Shown here piece by piece: positions 34,202-42,834 of a stretch of 64,000 bases of DNA. Below the pieces are notes generated by a model that was not told where the DNA came from, did not search any database, and saw nothing but the letters and a program-made list of their open reading frames with translations. The position numbers were made by a program, and so were the translations under genes. The DNA is from Oikopleura dioica (lineage: Eukaryota; Chordata; Appendicularia; Copelata; Oikopleuridae). How positions within the stretch are numbered: position 1 is the stretch's first letter; each line of letters opens with the position of its first letter. Location: contig OU015567.1 of NCBI GenBank assembly GCA_907165135.1, positions 15,877,001 through 15,941,000 on the forward strand. The letters are read 5' to 3'.

Positions 34202-34326
34202 TCTAGCTTTCGAAATTTTAGATTGAATAATTCATTCTTGTATTAAAATGAAAATGTTTCCGTTTATTGAAAAAAGATCAGGATCTAATATGGGCAGTAT
34301 TAAATTTGAGCAGCGCGGCGGAAAAT

Positions 34327-37300
34327 TCAGAAATCAACGATTTTTCGCAGCTTCAAGCATTCGAGCACCCATTTGACGGGGACGCAGGCGACTTTTCCCT
34401 TCTTGTCGGTCTTCTTGTTCGTCACGATCCAGTGGGTGTATTGGAAGTAGGGGTCCATTCCGATTATCGATTGGTCAGCTTTTTCGAGGTTCAAAATATT
34501 AGACAAAAATACCCAGAATGGATGACTTCCACCGGTAAAATAGGTGGTGGTCTAAACTTTGAAGTTGTTATGTGCGATAAGAATTTCGTGTGGCCTAAAC
34601 TTTGATCGTTCTCATGTGTGATTCCTTGAGAAAGTGGCCTAAACTTTGATTCTTCCTATGTGTGAAAGTGGTCTAAACTTTGAATTTCCCCCTAGGCACT
34701 CTGACTAGTACCATGTGTGTCATCACCTTGAATGAAAACCGTTATCCTTATTGGTCTGCATAAAGAGTAGTGGCCTTAGCGGGCAGTGCTCTAGTCACCG
34801 ATGGCAGAACCGCCTCCGGGGAAATTCAAAGTTTAGGCCACTTTCTCAAAGAATCGCACATGGGAACGATCAAAGTTTAGGCCACCCGAAGTTCTAATCG
34901 CACATAACAACTTCAAAGTTTAGACCACCACCTATTTTATATGATATACCGTATATCGATTCGAGATCGAATCCTTCGATTAAGTACACACCGTAATATC
35001 CATTTTAACTTGAGCACCCCAACTTTCTTATTCATCAGCTACTGCAAGTTGGCTAAAACGCCGCCGGGGCGCTCTCTGGGGCTGCTACTACGTCTAGGGC
35101 CTCTGACTTTCAACCCTAACCCATCTAACCAATGTACCCTCCCGACCTCGGGGAGGCTCGGGGGCTTCCAGGGCGCCGCCTAAGGAAGACCCGCAATCTG
35201 AGGTTGAGTGTCCCCGGCGGCGGATAACGCGTTATTTAGCTTAATTTTTTACGCCCGAATCTAACGGGCTCTTTTCGAAAAAAGAAATAAGAGTGTCTAG
35301 AGAGGTTCCTCTTCCTTGAACAGCGTCGCTGTCGAATTTGGGCTCTCTTCGCAGCGTCTCTGCTCCCGCGTCCACGAAGATCTCCATCAAGTTCTTGCCG
35401 ACTGCCGTGCTCAGATCTCGCCCGATGAAGACTTTCAGTCCTTCGAGCAGCTTCTGGTTTTCGCCGCGTGCCTCGTCTTCGATCGCTTTTTTCGGGCTCC
35501 CGCCGCAGACGTCGAGAAAACAGTCTTTCGCTTCTTTGTTCTCGAGATAGTCGGGAGAGACGATCCAGACATTATTGTACAGCGCTTTGAGAAAAACGAA
35601 GATTGAATCTTCTTCTTCGAGGATTTCTTTTCGCGCGACGAGGATGTCGATTCCTTTTGCTGAATTGACAATGTTCATCGAAGTGCTTTTTCGCAGCTCG
35701 CGAATCTCTTTCGCTGTCATTTTCGTTTTCTTTTTCCAGCCGGATTTGTGGATGAACACTTTCGGGTCTACAAAAATTTGTCATTGTTCAATCAAAATTC
35801 TGGCTTCTGGGTCCGACCATGCAGAGCCTGTGTGAAAAGCTTGAGTCAGGGTCTGAAAGATCGAAACCGCAGAAATGGTAAGTTCCAGAAGCCGCAAAGC
35901 GGCTTTGCTTCGCGGCTTCTTTATTAAAAAAAGACGCTAGGTGGCTTTTCATTCAATATCTTTCAGAAACTGACTCAGGCTTTTCACATCGGCCAGGGGT
36001 GACCATTTGGGCATTGGGCATTTGGGCAAATCGGGCAATTTTCGGGCAAAAACGCTTTTGGGCGGGCATTTGGTCGGCTCAACGCCTGAAAATAGGCTGG
36101 GCAACATTGGAAAAGTCGGGCATTTGGGCATTTTCTGGGCAGTTGGGCACCATCGGGCAGTTGGGCAAATGCCCACCGGGGGAAATCATGAACGTGGGCG
36201 TTTTCCTGTCCGCTTATTGGTCGTTAAGCTCAGAAAAAAGATATAAGGAGAAGGTTCTGCAAGAGTGTGTGAAGTGGACCTCTATGGTTAGCTGTCTACC
36301 TTTGACCTCTTGATCCTTCTGTGAAATTATCCCTACCCTTAACAACCAACCCCTTCTTTGCGGAGATGGTTCTGCAAGGGTGTGTGAAGTGGACCTTCAT
36401 GGTTAGCTGTCTACCCTTGACCTCCAGATCCTTTTTATCCCTCATTTTTCCAAGTTGTAAATTCCAACCCCATTTTTGAACCTCTTTTTTTTCGAGACGG
36501 TTATGCAAGAGTGTGTGAAGTGGACCTTAATGGTTAGCTGTCTATTCTTGACAACCTGATCGATCTTTTACAAAATTATTTTTAACCGCTTTTTAAATAT
36601 ATTTCAAACCTTCCAAATCTTCAACTGTAATAAATTATTGAGAGAAATTTAAAAAATTAAAGTTTTAACAAGCCCGAAATGTCGGGAAAATTTTTGCCCG
36701 AAAAATTGCCCAATTGCCCGATTGGGCATTCTGGGCACATTGGACTGGTCGGGCATTTGGTCGGCCCGGGTCTTGATTTTTGGTATTGGGCGGGCAATTG
36801 GTCGGCCCGACGATGATTTTTTGCCCAAATGGTCACCCCTGCATCGGCTGCCGAGCCCAGTGTAGAGACCTGACTCAGGGTTCTGAATTAGCTTGCCAAA
36901 TTACCAACTAAATCAACAAAAAACTACTACGGGGGTTGAAGGTCTTGAAGACCCTGACTTGAGTTTTTTGAAGTTTTCTACATAGGTTCTCGAGCAAATA
37001 CTGTTAGCTTACTGGAAGAAAGAGTCAGCTCAAATGAAGTTTCGTCCGCTTCGAATTTTTCTTTCGCCTTGTTGAGCAGTTTCAGAATTTTGGGATTTTT
37101 CGTCAAATCCGAAGCGGTTTTCCCGTTTTTGTCACAGCGGTGAGGATCGGCGTTGTATTCGAGCAGCAGTTTTGCCACGTCGAAGCGATCTTCGGAAACG
37201 GCGAGGATAAGCGGCGTCGAGCGTTCTGGACCACCGGCCACGTTCAGGTTCGCGTTTTCTTTGATCAGAAACTCGATGATCTGAAAATGCAAGAAGCTTA

Positions 37301-38346
37301 TTGGAAAGGAGCGAGAAATTGTTGAACCTCGATATCTCCACAATTGACCGCGTCGTGAAGCGGCGTCAAGTTACTGTAATCTTTGTGGTTGACATCTTGG
37401 TCTTCGTTGACGAACTTCATCACCTCGGAAAGAGATCCTTTCTTGCAGGCGAGCTGCAGCTCGTTTTCGCCAAATTTCGTCAATTTCACCGGTTTATTGA
37501 AATATGCCGGCGACTTGGTTGGACTGCGCTCTCGTTCTTTCCGCTCTTGAGTTAGGTCTTGGTCAAAAGAGCCTGGAAAATAGAAAACACCGAATTTGTT
37601 AGAAGTTTTAATTGAAGTATTAAAACTTGATATATTTAACACCAACGGATCAAGAAACCGCATGCGGCTTTGATAGGCGAAAAACAGCCGAGCCTTTTAG
37701 AATAGCTTATTTAATAGCTGGGTGCTGCTGATTTTCAAAAAGGAAATGATTCGTCGAACTTACTAAGAGTAATGTCGCTGTCTTCGATGAGTTTCCGCTT
37801 GCGATCAGTTTTCTTTGCCGATTTCTGCTCGTTTTTCGGCGGCGAAGGCGTGCTCGAATCAGAAGAAAGATTGACCACCGTTTCGTCCTTTGCTTCTTTC
37901 TCAAAAGGAGCCTTTCCGTCTTCTTCGCTGTCGGAGGAAAGGGGAGCCACCGGTGGGATCGCCAGTTCTTTAGAAGGAGCCAGTCCCGATTTAGTGTTTT
38001 GAATCGGCTGGTTTTCTTTATTTTCCGCGTCGATCTTCCGCTTTTTTCGTTCTAAAAATGGTAAAAAAGCTTCATTCAATTGCTAGACACTGATCTCTGC
38101 CAGCTGTGAAGAAACCTAAGGCAGGATCCCGAAGAACTTCTTTTAGCTAAAGCCTTTTCATGCCCTGACTCAGGTTTCTACACATTTAGGAAAAGTACCG
38201 ATCGCGCGCTGCCAGTTGAGTGCTTTCTTCTTTATTTCCCTCCCGTCTTTCGTTTTTTCGAGATCTTTGAACTCTTCCGAAGAGTTTAGCTTCTCCAGCG
38301 CAGCTAGGAGCCCGGCGTAGTCGTCTATTTTAAAATTCACCGGCAT
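34327..38346 (-). CDS. BARD1-like protein: ankyrin repeats and tandem BRCT, no RING
   Basis: Exons (minus): 38199-38346, 37764-38051, 37328-37572, 37013-37280, about 35312-35767, 34327-34478; about 518 residues in phase. Order: helical N-terminus, Lys/Ser/Glu-rich linker with a basic cluster (ERKKRKIDAE, possible NLS), ankyrin repeats (ELQLACKKGSLSEV, TPLHDAVNCGDIE, TPLILAVSEDRFDVAKLLLE), then two BRCT domains (VWIVSPDYLE in the first; THWIV and VKWVLECLKL in the second). ANK then BRCT-BRCT is the BARD1 layout, and the ankyrin spacing matches it. BARD1 partners BRCA1 through an N-terminal RING and acts in recombination repair. Here the first exon has no Cys at all, so the RING is absent. The exon 5/6 join uses a GA donor whose exact position is ambiguous (35309, 35312 or 35315). 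It is the downstream gene of a pair with cyclophilin (104 nt). Confidence 0.85.
34540..34940. mobile_element. Inverted-repeat element with GTCTAAACTTTGAA units
   Basis: AAATAGGTGGTGGTCTAAAC at the left faces its complement ending near 34938. Each arm contains three spaced copies of GGCCTAAACTTTGA / TCAAAGTTTAGGCC. It is in the last intron of the BARD1-like gene and has no coding capacity. Confidence 0.7.
35994..36841. mobile_element. hAT-like element inserted in a MITE
   Basis: The ends CAGGGGTGACCATTTGGGCA ... TGCCCAAATGGTCACCCCTG are bounded by a 7-bp direct repeat CATCGGC (35987-35993, 36842-36848). Subterminal TTGGGCA repeats are dense on both sides. The middle holds a three-copy minisatellite. 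Confidence 0.85.
36245..36555 (+). repeat. Minisatellite, three copies of about 120 bp inside the hAT element
   Basis: The core GTGTGTGAAGTGGACC followed by ATGGTTAGCTGTCTA recurs at about 36263, 36380 and 36513, with diverged spacers. Confidence 0.7.
38096..38192. mobile_element. Family-A MITE, short copy, intron 1 of the BARD1-like gene
   Basis: GAAACCTAAGGCAGG on the left and CCCTGACTCAGGTTTCTAC on the right enclose about 50 bp. Confidence 0.6.
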
Positions 38347-38450
38347 TCTGGAAATTCAAGAGAAATAAAAAAAAGGAGAAAAAGATTGACAGGTGTGCGT
38401 GTTTGGCTCTGAATAAATAAAGTTGAAGACAAAAAGGCAGAAAATTGAAA
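38347..38450 (-). promoter_or_regulatory. Intercistronic region with trans-splice acceptor (cyclophilin / BARD1-like)
   Basis: It is 104 nt from the cyclophilin stop to the BARD1-like ATG. On the minus strand it ends CTTGAATTTCCAG immediately 1 nt before the ATG, as expected for SL addition in an appendicularian operon. A second AG after TTTATTTATTCAG lies upstream. Confidence 0.65.
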
Positions 38451-39118
38451 CTAGCGAGAAGATTTTTCTTCTTCGGGATTGTAGCAGCCGCAGTCTTCGA
38501 CGATCACCGGATAGCGGGTTTGGCCGGATCGGGAGCCCACCGACTCGATTTTTCTCAAAACGTCCATTCCTGAAAAGAGACAAGTCAAACACCAATTTTA
38601 ATAGAGAAAATGAATCACCATCAATGACGTTTCCAAAAACGACGTGTTTTCCGTCGAGCCAGGGCGTTTCCGAAGTGCAGAGGAAAAACTGCGATCCGTT
38701 GGTGTTTGGGCCCGCGTTCGCCATCGAAAGCGTTCCAGGGCCCATGTGGTTCAGCTTGAAGTTTTCATCGGGAAAGGAGCGCCCGTAAATCGACTTTCCG
38801 CCCGTTCCATTTCGGTTCGTGAAATCGCCGCCCTGGAAAATTCAAATATGACTGCTTCAAAATCCGTCAAAAAGCTTACCTGCGCCATGAATCCAGGAAT
38901 AACGCGATGAAAAGGCGATCCCTTGTATCCAAAGCCGGGGGTTCCGTTGCAGAGCTGAACGAAATTCTCTGCCGTTCGAGGAACGACGTCTTTTCGCAGC
39001 TCCATCGTGATTTTTCCGACTGGTTGGCCGTTTACCGACATGTTGAAGAAACAGTGAGGGTTTGGACCGGGGGAGACATCCGCTTCTTTGAAGGCAGTGG
39101 CGCTTGAATTTCCTTGGC
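38451..39118 (-). CDS. Cyclophilin-type peptidyl-prolyl isomerase (5' exon uncertain)
   Basis: Exons 38880-39118, 38619-38832 and 38451-38569 encode about 190 residues in phase. The CypA core is clear: [19 protein letters not shown], the catalytic-Arg segment [38 protein letters not shown] and [10 protein letters not shown]. Cyclophilins isomerise X-Pro bonds and assist folding. The first recognised exon begins with 2 nt of a split codon at 39118 after AAATCAG, so a short upstream exon must supply the start. The best candidate ATG is at 39307-39309 (MAEDRVQIQL) with a phase-1 GT donor downstream, but this is not settled. It is the upstream member of a pair with the BARD1-like gene. Confidence 0.9.
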
Positions 39119-39577
39119 CTGATTTGCCGGATCAGAATGATTTTAGATTTGGCACGAAATAATGACGCGATAAATGGACGATATTTTTGATACCCGCCGG
39201 TAGGCAGCCAATCGGCTGACAGATCTAGAAGAAACAATCGGTTCTTGATGCGAAAAAGCACAAGAAAAAAATCGACAGAGTTGAATTTGGACTCGATCCT
39301 CCGCCATGATAATGTCGCGATTTCCGTGGCTTCTTTACTTTTCTCTATTTTTTATGATTTATAAATTCATTAAAACAAACAGTATTTTTTCTGATCCGAT
39401 AGCCATATTTTCTCTGGGATCTTCCTCCTAAGAATTGAGAAATGATCAAAAGGAGAATTTGCTGCGCGCGAGTTTTGGCTTTTGGGATTGGCCGCCGGCG
39501 ATTGGCCAAAAGAAGAAATTCTCAAAGCCACGTCGAAAAAGAATGGGAAAATCTGGGAGAAGAATTGAGAGAGGAAA

Positions 39578-41528
39578 ATGAAGACTTTGATCGTTTTAGC
39601 TTGCGTATTTTTGTCAGAGAAGGTTTTCGCGAGAAAATGGGAGGACCAGATGGATAGAGCCTCTTTGGTGCTGGAAGAAATTGGGGAGCGAATTGAGTTG
39701 CCGGTTTTTGTCAGATCTCAGAGGTAAATAAAATAGTGGAGTCCATAATGGATAAAATTTTTATCGGGCGAATAATTCTTTGAGTTCTCCATTTTCATGG
39801 ATTCTCTCACTGAAAGACCTTTTTAACGGTTTTAAATCTGGTCTCGGCAACCTGTGTTTAAAACCTGAGTCAGGGTCCCAACGATTTTTACGAAAAGGCT
39901 CGTTTTATTTTTGTAAAACGGAGCCGAAAAGCCGTTTTAAAAAAAAACGCTTCTAGACTTTTCGTCAATTGATTTTTGGAACCCTGACTCAGGTTTTTAA
40001 CACAATATGCCGAACTAAGAATCCGTTAAAAGGGAGACCATCTTTTTTTTCTGAGAAAATATCGTAGAAATCTTATTGTTCATCGTTATTTTCTGAAAAT
40101 TCCGAGAAATTTTGAAATAAAAAATATTTCAGATGCTCAGATTGCGCGTTTCTACCTCTACGAACTCGCGAATTCGAAATCATCAATTCCACCTCCCAAA
40201 TCGGCTGGATCGACACTCGCTGGCCCTCTCAGTTCCAGTTCAAGCTCAAAGACGGAGAAATTCGCGAATCAAATTTCATTAATTTCGCGGAAAACACAAT
40301 TTTCTCGTTCAAAATCGGAGAAAATAGTGATTTCGCTTTTCAAGAATCACCTCAAAAAAGCGAAGATTCTTCTTCTTTGCAACAAATCGGAGCATTGGCG
40401 ATTTTTGCAGGTTTTATTTGGAAATTGAACTCTTTTCTCGACGCCGAAAATCGAGGAAGAGAGCCAGTTGTGGATACCTGGCGAGGAATAAACGTCGCGT
40501 TCATGGTTTTTGTCAATTACGGCGGTGGGGGCTACTGGTGGCTTCAGCACTCGCCTTGGGACGGAATCACTCTCGCCGATTTGGTCATGCCTTCTTTTCT
40601 ATTTTTGAACGGAATTTCTATCGCCTTGCGGAAAAAATCAACGAAGAGGAGGAATTTGAAGAGATTCGTCAAGACTTTCTTTCTTGGGCTGATTGTCAGC
40701 AACAAAGGAAAGCTGCTCAGTTTGAACTTCGATTTCGCGAACTGGAGAATTCCGGGTGTTTTGCAGCGAATCGCAATTTGTGAACTCATCGTTTCTGTCC
40801 TCTCCTTTTCAAATTTCGCCCTTTTGACAGGGGTTCTGCTTTTTTACTTTCTCTGGTGGTCAATTTACTTTCTCGCGACTCCCTTTGATCTTCCCTCCTG
40901 CCCTGCTTCTTACAACGGTCCTGGTGGAATTTCCAGTAATTCGCAGTTCTTCCATTGTATCGGCGGATCCTCAGGAGCGATAGATCGCTTCTTCCTCGGA
41001 AATTCCCACCTGTATCAATGGTCAACTGCGAAAGGAGTGTTTTACCCAGAAGAACACTTTAAAAATCAGCCGATTGTTTTTGACCCAGAAGGAATTACTG
41101 GCACTTTTTCGTCGATTTTAACCGTTTTCTTCGGCTTCGTGGCTGTAAAGATTCTTCGAAAAATGGAGAGTTTTCAAAGAAGAACGTTTCTTTTGGGAAT
41201 CGGCTCAATTTTAATCCTCATTGGCGTCAATCGCGCATCAACTGTTCCCTTCAACAAAAACCTTTGGTCCGACAGCTTCGTTTTCTTCACCGCCGGCTTC
41301 AATTTCCTAGCGCTCCTTTTTCTCCTCGACTTTTCTTTTCCCCTTTTCGCCCGACTCGGAAGAAGATCGATGTTTGTCTACGTCGGTCACACCTTTCTCC
41401 GCGGCTACTTTCCCTTTTCCTGGAACTCTTCACTCCCCCCTACGCACGCTTCAATCTTTTCTGAAAACCTCTTCGCGACCTGTTTATGGCTCGTTCTTGG
41501 CAATATTTTTGAATCTTTTTCTTCGTGA
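39578..41528 (+). CDS. HGSNAT: Heparan-alpha-glucosaminide N-acetyltransferase
   Basis: Two exons (39578-39723, 40133-41528), 513 residues. A signal peptide (MKTLIVLACVFLSEKVFA) is followed by a luminal segment and then a multi-pass domain. The family core is present: VDTWRGINVAFMVFVNYGGG, YWWLQHSPWDGITLADLV, WRIPGVLQRIA and GILTVFFGF-like helices. His188 (in WLQHSPW) aligns with the catalytic luminal His of human HGSNAT, which moves the acetyl group from cytosolic acetyl-CoA to heparan sulphate in lysosomes. It is shorter than human (about 635) mainly at the N-terminus and near the C-terminus. The intron (409 nt) contains a Family-A MITE at about 39843-40015. It is followed 68 nt later by TMCO1. 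Confidence 0.95.
39843..40015. mobile_element. Family-A MITE in the HGSNAT intron
   Basis: CTCGGCAACCTGTGTTTAAA..CCTGAGTCAGGG and CCCTGACTCAGGTTTTTAACAC enclose an AAAAGCCG / CGGCTTTT-like stem. Confidence 0.7.
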
Positions 41529-41596
41529 CTGAAAAAGTGATTTTCAGTCCTCTTCGATCTTTTTTTGAACAACTCAATGATTTTTCTTTTTATAGA
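41529..41596 (+). promoter_or_regulatory. Intercistronic region, HGSNAT / TMCO1
   Basis: 68 nt. It ends TTTTTCTTTTTATAG one base before the TMCO1 ATG, a strong acceptor with no upstream exon, so probably a spliced-leader site in an operon. Confidence 0.75.
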
Positions 41597-42606
41597 ATGG
41601 CAGTCAGTGATTGTATTTTGATTTTTTGTACAGCGATTTTTACTGCCTCCTTGTCGGAATTTATTAGGTAAGTAGCGATTTTCTTTGTGGGCTCAGGCGA
41701 CAAAAAAAACTGCGACGAAATTTGCGTTGGCAGCTTTTCGGCATCTTATTGGCCAGTTAGTCAAATGCAGGCTTTTGATTGGCTTTCCTTGAAAGATTTT
41801 GGGTAAAATTGCGTTGTTGGATAAACTACCATTGTCAATACAAGAAGTTATTTGGCCAATAAAAAGTCTGTATTTTACTAACAAGCCAATCATCAGCCGA
41901 GTAGCCACCCTCACTAATTTCTTCGCAAATTTTTACAATCTAAGCCACTAGCGCTTTTTGAAGCCTGAATTTTGAATTGATTTTAGTTATGTTTTGGTTT
42001 ACCGGAAAGAAAAATATCAAAGACTCAACTCTTCGATGGAAAAGGCCGCTAAGGTGGGGGTTTACAAGCTTTTTCAATCCAGCTAGTAGAATTTTTAGAA
42101 ACTAGCGGAAATGGACAAGGGAAGCAAAAAGTACCAAAAAGAAGAAGCGAAAGTCAAAGACATGTCCCGCGAACTCCAGTCCGTAAGTTAAAAAGGGACA
42201 GAAAAGTGGAAAATTAAAACTCTGTTCAGACGAAGCTGGGGTCGATGTTTGCGATGATGCTTGTGTTTGGTACGATCGTGTCAACTGTTTCGTCGATCTA
42301 CGAGGGCCAGAGCGTCGCCGAGCTGCCATTTGAGCCGATCTGGTTTTTCAAGTCGTTCGCGCAAAGAGGACTCATCAACCCGAAGCCAACTGACTGCAGC
42401 TTCATCTTCATCGTAAGCAAAGCCTTTTCCGAGTTCGTTTTCCAACCCTTTCCCAGTACATTTTGTCGACGATGTCTGTCAGACAGCCGATTCAAAAGCT
42501 GCTCGGCTTCGCTCCTTCGCGGGCGGCTTCGAAACTTTCCAACGCTGGAATGCAGCCAGCTTCCTTTACCGACGCCAAGAATACTTACGGCTCCGGCGCC
42601 TATTAA
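41597..42606 (+). CDS. TMCO1: Calcium load-activated calcium channel TMCO1
   Basis: Five exons (41597-41667, 41987-42053, 42099-42182, 42230-42412, 42457-42606) give 184 residues, against 188 in human. Conserved blocks: VLVYRKEKYQRL, the charged coiled-coil KLAEMDKGSKKYQ, MFAMMLVFGTIVSTVSSIYEG (written here in part: FGTIVSTVSSIYEG), PTDCSFIFIYILSTMSVRQ and KLLGFAPSRAASK. TMCO1 is an ER membrane protein of the Oxa1 family that works with the translocon in multipass protein insertion and leaks excess ER calcium. Intron 1 holds a GCGACAAAA-type MITE; introns 2-4 are 44-47 nt. Confidence 0.97.
41695..41940. mobile_element. GCGACAAAA-type MITE in TMCO1 intron 1
   Basis: GCGACAAAAAAAACTGCGACG, then GGCCAGTTAGTCAAATGCAG and matching inverted blocks (TTGGCCAATAAAAAGTCTG, GCCAATCATCAGCCGAG). 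It resembles 25720-25940 and 24960-25090. Confidence 0.55.
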
Positions 42607-42834
42607 TTTATCTGTCTCAGCGAAAAATTCACTATAATTATAGGCTATAAATTATAGCCTATAATTTATAGCGATTTCGCAATTTTCTGAGAATCGACGA
42701 AAACCATTTTTTAATGAAAAATTTTCAAAATTTCTTTCCTCCAAAATCTCTTCAACTCAACGAGAATAAAACCTGTCATGATTAATCAAAGTAAAAATAA
42801 CGATTTTAGACAGAAAAAGAGTTGGCTTAATGTC

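Larger units (their letters stand above)
35817..36995. mobile_element. Two Family-A MITE copies, the first split by a hAT-like element
   Basis: Copy one begins GCAGAGCCTGTGTGAAAAGC (35823) and its right arm CTGACTCAGGCTTTTCAC is cut at 35993. It resumes at 36842 as CATCGGCTGCCGAG. Copy two follows at once (AGTGTAGAGACCTGACTCAGG ... CATAGGTTCTCGAG to 36995). All of it lies in one BARD1-like intron. Confidence 0.7.
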
